Numbered from the stretch's first letter, positions 54,471-64,000 are shown. The stretch is 64,000 bases of DNA from Spirodela intermedia (GCA_902729315.2 LR746277.1:3415001-3479000); one strand, 5' to 3'. The notes: generated by a model not told the origin, from the sequence alone. Program-made: numbers and translations.

Positions 54471-55597
54471 TGTTTTCTGCTGGTGGAGTAGAGATGGAGA
54501 GAAATGACAGCCAGAAATACTCAAGATCAAGAAGAAGAACCCACAACCCACATTGCTCAACCCGACTGAACAGAGCGAGAGGGAGAGAGCGAGCGAGCGA
54601 GCGAGAGAGAGAGAGAAGAAGAACCATTACCCGGTGTACAGAATCTAGAGCTGCTGGTATTACAAAACCCGATGCGGCGGCGGCAGATCGAGATCGGTGA
54701 TGGAGGCGGAGACCGGGGACGGAGTCTCCGAAGTTGAGACGGCGGGTAGATGATTCTAAACTAGAGCATACCCATATATCCTGGAGGTTTCTTAGAAAGT
54801 GGGACAATGCCTGTCACGGGGTGGCACTGTCTGGGCGGGTGCCCTGGTTCCCTCTTTCTGAAGAAAGAGAGAGAGAGAGAGAGAGAGAGATCAGAGAGAT
54901 CGCTGATCGAGATGTCAGGCGCTTTTTAAAAGAAACCCAGTTAGGGTTCTTCCCGGAGAAGTTCTCCCCGGAGGCAGATGCAGAGAGAGATCTCGACCTC
55001 GACGACAGGCTGACCATTCCGCCATTAATGGTCATTCGCTGGGATCCGAAATCTGGATGATGCAGGCGATCGGAAGGCCCCGATTAGATCAGCAGAGGCG
55101 AGACACTCGTTGAAAAGCCGACGCGGCATGTGATGGGCACGCAAAGGCGCCTCCTTTTCTTCCCCCTCCCCACCTCGACCGACGCCATCAATTGGAGAGC
55201 CAGAAACATGGTGGATCTATAACCACGTTCCCAGATTGGCAATCTGCTGCCCTTAAACATATCTGGACAATTTTACCCGTATTAACTAATTAATTAATCA
55301 CGCTTAGTCTGATACTATTTTCTCATATATTTATTCCCCAATTAGGAGTTGACTTTATTACTAAGCCCACTAAATATAAATATTAACTAGCTATGGTCAG
55401 CGGAATCAGATCATCCGATATGAATATATTAATATATGGTCTGTGTACAAATAAGATGAAAGTTAAGAAAATAAACCCATGAAAGTTAAGAACCAGGCAG
55501 AGTCCCCGCCTGGCGGAGCTCTGAAAGAAACGGACCTTGAGGAAGAGCCGCCCGCAAGAATCCGGGGGAGGTCGTCTGCGGCACGTGGGCCTCGCCG
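54471..55597. other. FLA promoter and RhoGDI 3' region
   Basis: This contains the FLA 5' flank, rich in GAGC and (GA)n repeats (about 54575-54617 and 54868-54891), then AT-rich DNA towards the RhoGDI 3' end. No further gene is supported. Confidence 0.6.
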
Positions 55598-55961
55598 CTA
55601 GCTGCTCGCCGACGTCGGCCACTCCTTGCGGATCTCGAAGGTGTAGCTGATCTCCAGGTGAGACTTCCCGTCGTCGTCAACGAACTGGTGACCAACAGGG
55701 AGGCGGGGGTTGACCGCGGGAGACGATCCATGAACAAGAGGAACTAGGACGACGCGGCTGATCTGTGAGTTACCTTTGACCTCGCGGAGTAGGAGCCCCT
55801 TGCGAAGATCCCGGAGGGTGTCGTCTCCTCCGGTAACTCCCAGACGTAGGGTTCCTGCCGGGGGCTGAAGGTCCCGAGCATCTCCTTCGTGCTGTCCACT
55901 GGTTTTCAGACGACGATGAGGAAGAAGAGAAACTTAACACAGAGAGAGAGAGAGAGTGAGT

Positions 55962-56060
<99 letters not shown>

Positions 56061-56822
56061 GACCCTTGACGCCGGCCTTCCAGACGGAGTTGGTGTATCT
56101 TAGACCAGAGACGATGTTGTGGGAGACCGAGAAGGAGAACTTGAGCCGGTAATGGCTGCCTTCCTTGAGGGTGAACCAGGACCTCTTGGAGCTGGGCACG
56201 GAGGGAATGGCGAGGGTGATGTCAGGCCTCCCCGGGGATAGGATCGAGAGGCTCAGGATCTTCACTTCCGGCTCCAGCTTCTCTGCAAAAGGTGAACAAT
56301 AATACCCAGTTCCCCACGATGAGTGACGATTAATTACCACTGGATGCAAGGACCAGAGGAGAGAGAGAGAGAGAGACCTCCTACGGAGGCCAGGTCCAAG
56401 CTTCCCAGGAGTTTCTCCTTCCACCTCCTGAGACTCTCATCTTCCTGCAGTGTCACGAGGCGAATAAGGCTCACAGGTACAGGTAGAAAGGGAAGAAGCT
56501 GAAAGAAAAGAAAACGGTGGGGGAGAGGAGAGGACGGGGGAACCTTATCCATCTCCAGTTGATGCTTGAGGGTGAGTCGAGGACCCAAATCGAGCCTCTC
56601 TTCGTCCTCTACATCGTCGGCTTCTTCGCCTTCATCTTGCCCCTCTAAGCTCTGTTTCCCATCTCCCTCTCCTCCTTCCTCCCCCGACCTTTCTGCTACC
56701 GTCTCCTTCGTCGCCGGTTCCTCGCCGGCGCCGCCCCTCACCCCGTCCTTTCCCGCAGTGCCACCGTCCTCCTCGAGCCCCATTTTCTTGGAACCACACG
56801 GAGCTCCCACGGCCATGGACAT
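55598..56822 (-). CDS. Rho GDP-dissociation inhibitor (RhoGDI)
   Basis: Five exons in transcript order: 56822-56544, 56444-56378, 56282-56064, 55898-55774 and 55684-55598 (TAG); 258 residues. The long acidic N-terminus (EEGGEGDGKQ, EEADDVEDEERLDLGPRL) is typical of plant RhoGDIs. A regulatory arm (DESLRRWKEKLLGSLD) and the immunoglobulin-like domain follow (KILSLSILSPGRPDI, WFTLKEGSHYRLKFSFSV, GLRYTNSVWKAGVKVD, LGTFSPRQEPYVWELPEE, GIFARGSYSARSKFVDDD, SYTFEIRKEW). It extracts prenylated ROP GTPases from membranes and keeps them inactive; the Arabidopsis homologue SCN1 restricts root-hair sites. The third intron (55899-56063) begins with a (CT)n tract of about 120 bases on the coding strand, only a few bases after the donor. 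Confidence 0.96.
55940..56059. repeat. Long GA microsatellite in RhoGDI intron
   Basis: About 120 bases of (GA)n (CT on the coding strand) with few interruptions, the longest simple repeat in the window. It fills most of the 165-base intron and stops about four bases from the donor at 56063. Confidence 0.95.
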
Positions 56823-57376
56823 GCTCTCCCAATTACTCCACCGCCCTCAGTGGAGCACGACGATGAAAGAAAGGGCCAGCCTCGCTGGAGCAGGAGGAGG
56901 AGTGAGAAAGCTTGAAGCACACGCACCAGCGGGTAGCCACAGGGAAATGATCCCTTCACGGACAAGAAACTCAAGGCCCAGGTGCCGGACGAAGATATTG
57001 GGGAAAACTGAGTACAAGTCTAGAGAGAGAAACGGAGGAACCTAGTTCCAGAGCCAGCCGCACCGACTGGGAGGAAGAGACTAAGCTCAGAGGGGCCCCG
57101 AGATATAGCGGCCCGAGGGGACAGACAAGGGCACAAACGGCCGAGGATAATGCTGTCGGAGCCCTTTTTGTCCGCTGTAGGTCGGAGAGACGACGAGAGA
57201 CGATGAGAGCGTGGACCAGACGCGCTAGACCCAATGACAATCGATGGAGATCTTCAAATATAAAAATAAACAATGAAAAATATCGATGAGAAGATTACAA
57301 GTATGGAACTTTATGAGTTTACAATTTGTAGATTCTTTGAGATGTATTATCTGACAAAATCTCCCAAAAATCTGTG
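56823..57376. other. RhoGDI promoter and EF-hand copy 1 3' region
   Basis: RhoGDI 5' flank followed by the 3' end of the first EF-hand gene. No further coding signal. Confidence 0.6.
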
Positions 57377-57793
57377 TCAAGCGGCGATCTTGACGGACTC
57401 CCTTTCGACGGCCATCTTGAGGAAGCTTCCTTCTTCCAGCACCATCTGCACCGGCAGGAAACCCAGACCGCTGGCCACCGCCAGCATCATCTTCCTTGTC
57501 TCCGACCGGAACTCCTCCAGATCCACCGCGCCGTTGCCATCGTGGTCGAACTGCGCGAAGAGGGACCCGTAAAGCTGCCGGAGCTCCTCCGATGGCGCCG
57601 CCACCTCGTCGACGCCGAAGTGGGTCTCTACAACGCGGAGGCTCTCGAGCTCCCGAGCCATCTCGGCGTAGCTGAGCAGGCCGTCGTGGTTGGCGTCGAG
57701 GGCGGCGAAGCGGCCCTCAATGGAGCCATTGAAGGAGCTCTCGTCCTCCACGAAGTCACGGATCGTGGCGCCGTCGAGCACTTCCACGCTCAT
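57377..57793 (-). CDS. Double EF-hand calcium-binding protein, copy 1
   Basis: Intronless, 138 residues, start MSVEVLDGATIRDF. Two canonical EF-hand loops: residues 33-44 (DANHDGLLSYAE) and 83-94 (DHDGNGAVDLEE), each with acidic or Asn/Ser ligands at 1, 3, 5, 9 and Glu at 12, so both should bind calcium. The C-terminus (LGFLPVQMVLEEGSFLKMAVERE) is a conserved hydrophobic helix of this plant family. No signal or membrane segment; a small cytosolic or nuclear calcium sensor is inferred, with unknown target. This copy differs most from the others (RKMMLAVASG in place of KEMLLAVANG). It is one of five tandem paralogues. Confidence 0.93.
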   Translation of the reverse strand: MSVEVLDGATIRDFVEDESSFNGSIEGRFAALDANHDGLLSYAEMARELESLRVVETHFGVDEVAAPSEELRQLYGSLFAQFDHDGNGAVDLEEFRSETRKMMLAVASGLGFLPVQMVLEEGSFLKMAVERESVKIAA

Positions 57794-59155
57794 CTTCACT
57801 CCTCCGCTGCCTCCTCCTCGATTAGAAGACAAATCGCGAGCTTCTCGGGGCGGAGGACGTTGAGTTAAGGGTTGAGAACCAGTGCCGACTCGTGCTGGGT
57901 CTCTTGCGTGGAGGAAGAACTGCCCATCCTAGCTTTATATATACACAGAGAGCCAAGAAGCGAGGGGGCGGAGGGGACTGACCGAACCCACGGCCAAGCT
58001 CCAGTCTTTCTGTCAAGGCCTCCCGTGGGCGCCGACCGCCGGCGTTAAACGGCGGGGAGGCGGTGGAAAAGGGGATCCTCCTTCGAGGGTGGGTCAGCGG
58101 TGGCGCGTTCGCCGCGGACTCGTCACTCTGCCGAGGATATTCCGGAAGAATCCGCATCCTCCGTAGCACACAGAATCGTCCGTCTTCGGTCCAACCAGCT
58201 AAAAGCCTAATCTTTTGCGGCTGTCTATGCCTCCTCCTGAGGTCGGTGCCGCAATCTACGGGTCTAGCATTCACCAAGGAAGCCAGGTATAGAACCGTCA
58301 ACCACCTGGGTCTCACGGGTTTTGACCAAACTCTTCGGTTTGATCATGCAGATCTCTCGCAACATCTGACTGTCACTACGCGTTCAACAAGGTTGACGAT
58401 TGTCAACGCGTTTTTGACGGTCCAACCATTGCTACCAGATCCATGGGTTTGCCTTCCTCCTATCGTGGACTATATCATAAAATCGTACCTCTTTGAAAAA
58501 AAGCATCAACAAATATGTGCCGTTGATTTTTACTCTCACCAAACTTCAGCGTTGATTTTCTTCTGCTTTTGTCTACGTCGAAATAATCATGGTAAAATTT
58601 TTAATGACTCATTTCTGTTTAAAAAAATTATATCCATAGTAAAAAAAATAAATGTACCATTGTTTTTTGTTTATGAATATTACAAAAACCATGACAATTT
58701 AGTAGCTTGATTTAATTTTTGGTAATAAAATGCAGTGAATCAACACGCTCTCGCGGGTATGATCTTAACCTAAATCATTACGAGATATAAATCCATGGTG
58801 TGCATAAAATGGAATATACCCACTTGACTAAACAATATAAAAATCACCAAGTAGTATTTATTCCATATTATATTTTTTAATATATATTTTTAATACTGTT
58901 TCAGTAAATATTCGATATAAATTTGACCACAATGATTTAATTCGTAATCGTGGTTATTTAGTCAATACATTCTTTTGAATAACGCCGCAAAATCACACAT
59001 TCTATAATCTCAAATTCAGATAACAAGATCGCACTTCGTAGTGCACTGGTCTTCGGACTGACCGTCCAGATCACAGAGGGAACAGAAGCGATTGAAGCTC
59101 AACTACGAAAGGAATCAGATCCTGATGTTCTTGGAGTCCCGCCGGCGAGATCCGA
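57794..59155. other. EF-hand copy 1 promoter and spacer
   Basis: The first 400 bases are the copy 1 promoter. From 58300 to 59050 the DNA becomes AT-rich without coding signal; the plus-strand frame 58063-58710 covers promoter DNA and is rejected. Confidence 0.6.
57933..57944 (-). promoter_or_regulatory. TATA box of EF-hand copy 1
   Basis: TATATATAAAG on the minus strand, about 145 bases upstream of the copy 1 start codon. All five copies have such a box at about 114-153 bases. Confidence 0.65.
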
Positions 59156-59575
59156 TCACGGGGATGCGATCTTGGAGGACTCCCTGTCGACGGCCGTCTT
59201 GAGGAGGCTGCCTTCCTCCAGCACCATCTGCACCGGCAGGAAACCCAGCCCGTTGGCCACCGCCAGCAACATCTCCTTGGTTTCCGAACGGAACTCCTCC
59301 AGATCCACCGCGCCGTTGCCGTCGCGGTCGAACTGAGCGAAGAGGGATCCGTGCAGCTGCCGGAGCTCCTCCGGCGGTGTCGTCACCTCGTCGACGCCGA
59401 AGTGGGTGTCCACGAGCCGGATGCTCTCGATCTCCCGAGCCATCTCGGAGTAGCTGAGCAGGCCGTCGTTGTTGGCGTCGAGGGCGGCGAAGCGGCCCTC
59501 AACGCTGTCATTGAAGGAACTCTCGTCCTCCACGAAGTCGCGGATGGTGGCGCCGTCGAGCACTTCCACGCTCAT
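59156..59575 (-). CDS. Double EF-hand calcium-binding protein, copy 2
   Basis: Intronless, 139 residues. EF-hand loops DANNDGLLSYSE (33-44) and DRDGNGAVDLEE (83-94) are canonical. It is very close to copies 3 and 5 (KEMLLAVANGLGFLPVQMVLEEGSLLKTAVDRES) and ends in IASP. The frame stays open upstream to 59794, but a TATA box at 59728-59735 puts that part in the 5' UTR, and MSVEV is the start in every copy. Same strand as copy 1, opposite to copies 3-5. Confidence 0.93.
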   Translation of the reverse strand: MSVEVLDGATIRDFVEDESSFNDSVEGRFAALDANNDGLLSYSEMAREIESIRLVDTHFGVDEVTTPPEELRQLHGSLFAQFDRDGNGAVDLEEFRSETKEMLLAVANGLGFLPVQMVLEEGSLLKTAVDRESSKIASP

Positions 59576-59727
59576 CTTCGCTCCTCGATTAACAGAGAAC
59601 TCGCAGGCTTCTTGGTCTGGGAATCTACAGGCAGGTTCTTGGGTTGAGAGTTGAGAGTAGCGAGAGTAGTAGCAACTAATGGGCCTCTGGTTCTCTTCCT
59701 TACGGCGGAGGGCGTTTCCCCCGGCTG

Positions 59728-59735
59728 TATATATA
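59728..59735 (-). promoter_or_regulatory. TATA box of EF-hand copy 2
   Basis: TATATATA about 153 bases upstream of the copy 2 start codon. Confidence 0.65.
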
Positions 59736-60163
59736 GACGACGGGTGTCGAGGCTTGGCGGTGGAGAGCGAGAATTGGAGCAAGTAGGCCGCCAAGCGCTA
59801 GCCTTTCTGAACCAGAAGCCGGAGACGGCGGTGTTCTTCATCCCCGCTGCGGTTCTCTCGAACCCACTGGAAGGCCTTAGAACAGCTTGATATTGACACT
59901 GATTATTCGGTGGGAAAGTCAACGTGAATCACTTATTGCCCGCGTTGACTAGACTTATTCTTATCTAATTACTGGTCGAATCAGGTTAGGGGGATTGTAA
60001 GAGGCTACGCGTGGTGGTCGTAGGCTATGCTGGGGCGGAAGGCAGAACCTTCTGGGGACCGGATGCGGGTTCCCATGGGAACAGGCGAATTCGGCGTCTC
60101 ACGCCCACCGTAAACGACACTGAGGAGGAACCCGGTAACCCCGCAATTTCAACCCCTCCTGCT

Positions 60164-60173
<10 letters not shown>

Positions 60174-60207
<34 letters not shown>

Positions 60208-60220
60208 CCCTATATATATA
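60174..60220 (+). promoter_or_regulatory. CT tract and TATA box of EF-hand copy 3
   Basis: A (CT)n run of about 30 bases is followed within 10 bases by TATATATATA (60211-60220), about 113-122 bases before the copy 3 ATG. The other copies lack such a CT tract at this position. Confidence 0.65.
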
Positions 60221-60332
60221 GAGAGCCGGATGGTCATGTAGACAGAGAATACTACGACTGTGATTGCCGAGGAAAATTCAAGAAGGTCATTGGGGGTCGT
60301 TCTGGTGATTTTACGCGACGAGGGAAGTGAAG

Positions 60333-60752
60333 ATGAGCGTGGAAGTGCTCGACGGCGCCACCATCCGCGACTTCGTGGAGGACGAGAGCTCCTTCAATGA
60401 CACCGTTGAGGGCCGCTTCGCGGCCCTCGACGCTAACAACGACGGCCTGCTCAGCTACGCCGAGATGGCTCGGGAGCTCGAGAGCCTCCGTCTTGTAGAC
60501 ACCCATTTCGGCGTCGACGAGCTGAAGACGCTGCCGGAGGAGCTCCGGCGGCTGCACGGGTCCCTCTTCGCGCAGTTCGACCGCGACGGCAACGGCGAGG
60601 TGGATCTGGAGGAGTTCCGGTCGGAGACGAAGGAGATGTTGCTGGCGGTGGCCAACGGACTGGGTTTCCTGCCGGTGCAGATGGTGCTGGAGGAGGGGAG
60701 CCTCCTCAAGACGGCCGTGGACAGGGAGTCCGCCAAGATCGCGTTTTGTTAA
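60333..60752 (+). CDS. Double EF-hand calcium-binding protein, copy 3
   Basis: Intronless, 139 residues, MSVEVLDGATIRDF start. Loops DANNDGLLSYAE (33-44) and DRDGNGEVDLEE (83-94) are canonical. The linker reads FGVDELKTLPEELRRLHG, unlike the other copies (VDEV). Ends AKIAFC. First of three plus-strand copies, head-to-head with copy 2. Confidence 0.93.
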   Translation: MSVEVLDGATIRDFVEDESSFNDTVEGRFAALDANNDGLLSYAEMARELESLRLVDTHFGVDELKTLPEELRRLHGSLFAQFDRDGNGEVDLEEFRSETKEMLLAVANGLGFLPVQMVLEEGSLLKTAVDRESAKIAFC

Positions 60753-61822
60753 TGGTTCTTCTCTGGAGGCCTCAACATACCGGCTATAGGTGATTTGGTG
60801 CTGTAATGTGGTACTCAAATGTGAGAAAGGTTTATGATGAATGAAATTCGAAATTAATTCATTATTGATATATTAAACCTAGTAATCTTGTCAACCCAGT
60901 TAAAAAAATATATATACTCCTTGTGGTAGTTCGAGCCTTCGAATATTTTTCTTCCTGACGGCTATCGTTTTGTCGAATAATACAATGATTAGTTTCTATA
61001 CTTGCACCACTAATATTGCACCGTTTAATGTTCTTAAACCCTTCTGATGAATCGCCAAAACGGATGAAACCCGGCGTAAATTTTTTCTCAAACCATCTGT
61101 GAAAATTCTCACGAGATCATGGATTCGATAATATTGATCCCATAAATATTAATAAATACCCCAAATTTATTGCTTGAATTCTGAAAAATCGGCTGGTAAA
61201 GTTGGTAATTTTGGTGGTCCCTCATTCAATAACGCAACTTCCAACTGCACAAAGACATTTGATGGGCCCCCGAGCTGAGCCAAGCATATTCTCAAATTTT
61301 CGCTCTAAAGTTTAACTAAATTTAATTTACTTTGTATTTAATCGATAGTATTCAATTTCGTATTTAATTCTTTCACTTTTCATCTTCTAAACAGAACGTG
61401 CATCTTAATCTTCGGAGGGAAAGACGTGCTGAAAAAAATCTAACTTATTTATTCATACTTTGATGGGCTGTACCTACATTGATCATAGATCACTGTGTTC
61501 TTCAAGGAATAAGGAACTAGCATTGCGCGTAGGTTTGACGCGTATCGGAGGAAATAATGGCCGATGACTCCTCGTGCATGAGGGCATGCCAGGATTTCTA
61601 CACGCCTACAGTTCTGACAAATTAATGGAGGGAAGCCAGAACTTGGCATCGATCAGTGGGATCCGTCCAGAATCGGATTCCTGCTGCTTTCACAGTGTGT
61701 GTATAAATTAAGGTGGAATGGGAGCTCTTCTTCGAGACACCAAGAAACACCAGTTCCTACTTTCTCCCTCTTACTTGAGTTTCTTTTGGTTCTGGGTTAG
61801 TCGAGAAGACTGTGGAGTGAAG
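60753..61822. other. Spacer between EF-hand copies 3 and 4
   Basis: AT-rich, about 1 kb, without coding signal. The copy 4 promoter occupies the right end. Confidence 0.6.
61702..61709 (+). promoter_or_regulatory. TATA box of EF-hand copy 4
   Basis: TATAAATT, about 114-121 bases before the copy 4 ATG; it departs from the TATATATA form of the other copies. Confidence 0.55.
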
Positions 61823-62239
61823 ATGAGCGTGGAACTGCTCGACGGCGCCACCATCCGCGACTTCGTGGAGGACGAGAGCTCCTTCAACGGCTCCGTCGAG
61901 GGCTACTTCGCCTCCCTCGACACCGACAGCGACGGCCTGCTCAGCTACGACGAGATGGCCCGGGAGCTCGAGAACCTCCGGGCCCACTTCGGGGACGGTG
62001 TCGACGAGGTGACGCCGGCCCCGGAGGAGCTCCGGCGACTGTACGGGTCCCTCTTCGCGCAGTTCGACCACGACGGCGACGGCACGGTGGATCTGGAGGA
62101 GTTCCGGTCGGAGACAAAGGAGATGTTGCTGGCCGTGGCCAACGGGCTGGGTTCCGTGCCGGTGCAGATGGTGCTGGAGGAGGGGAGCCTCCTCAAGATG
62201 GCCGTCGACAGGGAGTCCGCCAAGATCGCATCCTCGTAA
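61823..62239 (+). CDS. Double EF-hand calcium-binding protein, copy 4
   Basis: Intronless, 138 residues, start MSVELLDGATIRDF (Leu where the other copies have Val at position 5). Loops DTDSDGLLSYDE and DHDGDGTVDLEE carry extra Asp residues and should bind calcium. The linker differs in length (RAHFGDGVDEVTPAPEEL), and the C-terminal helix reads LGSVPVQMVLEEG in place of LGFLPVQ. It shares DTDSDGLLSYDE and VTPAPEEL with copy 5, so 4 and 5 are likely the closest pair by coding sequence. Confidence 0.93.
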   Translation: MSVELLDGATIRDFVEDESSFNGSVEGYFASLDTDSDGLLSYDEMARELENLRAHFGDGVDEVTPAPEELRRLYGSLFAQFDHDGDGTVDLEEFRSETKEMLLAVANGLGSVPVQMVLEEGSLLKMAVDRESAKIASS

Positions 62240-63242
62240 TTATTATCGCCGGCGGCACTCGAAGGACAACGGCTTCTTGCTGCTCCTGTCCAGTCGGAAA
62301 GATCAGCGCAACCAGTGATGTGGACGAGCTTAGTTTCGATTTACAGTGAATGTACCATGATAATCACATTTTCAAAATGAATGAAAAAGATCATGCAGTT
62401 TAATAAATATACGCGGTGAATCTTCACTGTATGGTGTTATTATTTCATAAGTATACATTTGAAAACCAAAGTTCTGGCAGAACAATTTCGGGGAAAGGTT
62501 TTTGGAGGGCCGACTCGCCGGTTTCTTGGTCAGCTTGGTGTTGGCGGTTGCCTAGCCAGGCTCGTCGGAGTTCCGTGTTAAGTGCAGAGTGGGATGCGGA
62601 GGATCGTCAGGTGGGCGGAAAGCAGAGATTCCGTCCAAGAGGGATGTTTACCGCCGTCGCCGTCTCCTTGGAGAGTTTCTGACGACTCTCCGGTCAACCT
62701 CCCTGGTTCTTGTAGACTGTCAAACCGTGGCGCCGACAACGACGGTTGGATTTCTGGCAGGGCGTGTTCCGGCAGGCGCTATGGGCTGGCCGACAAGGGA
62801 AATGGTTTTGAGTTAGTTGGCAGACGACGGATGGCACAGTGTGCTATGACGGGTAGATGTGATGGGCATCCGAGTTTGCTTTATGTGGACGCGAGTCTTC
62901 CAGAATATCCTCGGCACTGGGAAGGAAGAGGGCGACTTGGTGTCCGGACCCCCCGCCGTTGGCTGAACCTGGCAGAGGAGCCCCCATTCCACGCCCCGCC
63001 GCCTTTTAATGGCGGCTCCACTTGCCCAGTGGATGCCTCGGGAGAAAGGCGCCACCTTGGTCGCCGCTCCCCCTCCACCCCCGCGCTTCGACCATCGTTG
63101 TCTATATATACGACCGGGGGAGGCAGCTCTTCTACCCAAGAGACCGACCAGTCGCCACAAGCTTACAACCCAACATTCAAAGTCCTGCTTGTTGATTCCC
63201 GCCCCAGAAGCCCGGGATTTCTCTGCTAACCGAGGAGTGAAG
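62240..63242. other. Spacer and promoter of EF-hand copy 5
   Basis: GC-richer than the other spacers. The 350 bases before copy 5 resemble the copy 1 promoter (see findings). Open frames 62582-63229 and 62813-63343 (minus) cross this promoter and are not called. Confidence 0.6.
62890..63110 (+). promoter_or_regulatory. Promoter block and TATA box of EF-hand copy 5
   Basis: Contains 'tcttccagaatatcctcggca' in two parts at about 62897-62918, with TTCnnGAA as in a heat-shock element core, a GC-rich stretch with 'gccttttaatggcgg' at about 63002-63016, and TATATATA at 63103-63110, about 135 bases before the ATG. The same order is seen on the minus strand before copy 1. Confidence 0.5.
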
Positions 63243-63665
63243 ATGAGCGTGGAAGTGCTCGACGGCGCCACCGTCCGCAACTTCGTGGAGGACGAGAGCT
63301 CCTTCAACGGCTCCGTCGACGGGCGCTTCGCCGCCCTCGACACCGACAGCGACGGGCTGCTCAGCTACGATGAGATGGCTGGGGAGATCGAGAGCCTCCG
63401 GGTCATGGGCACCCACTTCGGCGGCGTCGACGAGGTGACGCCGGCGCCGGAGGAGCTCAGGCAGCTGTATGGGTCCCTCTTCGCTCAGTTCGACCGCGAC
63501 GGCAACGGCACGGTGGATTTGGAGGAGTTCCGGTCGGAGACGAAGGAGATGTTGCTTGCAGTGGCCAACGGACTGGGTTTCCTGCCGGTGCAGATGGTGC
63601 TAGAAGAAGGGAGCCTCCTCAAGACGGCCGTGGACAGGGAGTCCGCCAAGATCGAGTCTTGTTGA
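63243..63665 (+). CDS. Double EF-hand calcium-binding protein, copy 5
   Basis: Intronless, 140 residues. The frame is open back to 63009, but MSVEVLDGATV is the family start and the TATA box at 63103 supports it. Loops DTDSDGLLSYDE and DRDGNGTVDLEE are canonical. Differences: ATVRNF in place of ATIRDF, and MAGEIESLRVMGTHFGGVDEV. Ends AKIESC. Confidence 0.93.
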   Translation: MSVEVLDGATVRNFVEDESSFNGSVDGRFAALDTDSDGLLSYDEMAGEIESLRVMGTHFGGVDEVTPAPEELRQLYGSLFAQFDRDGNGTVDLEEFRSETKEMLLAVANGLGFLPVQMVLEEGSLLKTAVDRESAKIESC

Positions 63666-64000
63666 TTGCCTCTCTCCAGAGGCTCCGGCAACGATGGCGT
63701 TTTCTCCCTCGTCCGTTGCCTGTGCGGCTGCGAAAAAAAATTCCGCCACCGTTTGAGATTCGTCGTTTCTTAGTGGTTCTTGTTGAATTATCATCATTTA
63801 AAAAAATGAACTCTTTCCCGATTGATTCCTCTAAAATATATTCTCAAATGCTCCTGTTTAATCGTGGGAAGATTCGTGAAGAATCGAGAAGGAAATTTGG
63901 CATCAAATCTTTGAACCTGGTGAGATGAATCGCGGTTAATTCCATGATATAGAACTAAGTTGCTATAAAATAATTTGAAACGATTAATCCCGTACTTGGT
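63666..64000. other. 3' flank of EF-hand copy 5
   Basis: Mostly AT-rich with no coding signal up to the window edge. Whether more copies follow cannot be seen. Confidence 0.6.

Larger units (their letters stand above)
59576..60332. other. Divergent promoter between EF-hand copies 2 and 3
   Basis: About 760 bases between head-to-head genes. Each side carries its own TATA box (59728-59735 minus, 60211-60220 plus). A (CT)n tract at about 60174-60204 lies directly upstream of the copy 3 TATA box. The centre has no coding signal. Confidence 0.65.

Noticed and set aside
58063-58710. 215-codon plus-strand frame
   Set aside because: It covers the reverse of the EF-hand copy 1 promoter and AT-rich spacer; no family similarity.
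60252-60818. 188-codon minus-strand frame opposite EF-hand copy 3
   Set aside because: Antisense shadow of the GC-rich EF-hand gene; the same shadow appears opposite every copy.
62582-63343. Long frames on both strands before EF-hand copy 5
   Set aside because: They cross the promoter and TATA box of copy 5 and have no domain; the frame 63009-63242 is only an upstream extension of the true gene.

Overview
The window is nuclear DNA of a flowering plant. Every multi-exon gene has GT-AG introns, the proteins are plant families (chloroplast trigger factor, early nodulin-like protein, IQD, fasciclin-like AGP, plant fimbrin), and GA/CT microsatellites are frequent near gene 5' ends. No species can be named from the sequence. 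Exon boundaries were read by hand from reading frame, splice consensus and family similarity; there is no transcript support. No tRNA, rRNA, CRISPR or bacterial-type operon was seen.

Layout: 1-7447 (+) is the 3' part of a chloroplast trigger-factor-like gene with a repeat-rich intron. 9895-10556 (+) is a phytocyanin-fold early nodulin-like protein without copper ligands. 11722-16619 (-) is a PHD-finger plus BAH-like chromatin protein. 18156-22742 (+) is fumarylacetoacetase (tyrosine breakdown). 24398-27657 (-) is a plant LBP/BPI-family lipid-binding protein. 30404-32160 (+) is a GH5 endo-beta-mannanase with an N-terminal membrane anchor. 33030-34568 (-) is an IQ-domain (IQD) gene that appears broken by in-frame stops. 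35595-40579 (-) is the PP4/PPX phosphatase catalytic subunit. 42763-45296 (+) is a TBC Rab-GAP. 45965-51791 (-) is a complete 14-exon fimbrin. 53682-54470 (-) is an intronless fasciclin-like AGP. 55598-56822 (-) is a RhoGDI.

From 57377 to 63665 lie five intronless paralogues of a ~139-aa double EF-hand protein: two on the minus strand, then three on the plus strand, each with its own TATA box. This local family expansion, together with the damaged IQD gene, is the most distinctive content.

The genes do not form one pathway; this is an ordinary gene-dense plant segment. Thematically, fimbrin, RhoGDI and the Rab-GAP concern actin and vesicle traffic; the mannanase, FLA and ENODL concern the cell wall and surface; the EF-hand cluster and the IQD relic concern calcium signalling. 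I did not find a convincing wholly new biological system. The leads worth following are the EF-hand cluster with its shared promoter block, the IQD nonsense codons, a dispersed repeat family shared by two loci, and several splice-site peculiarities.
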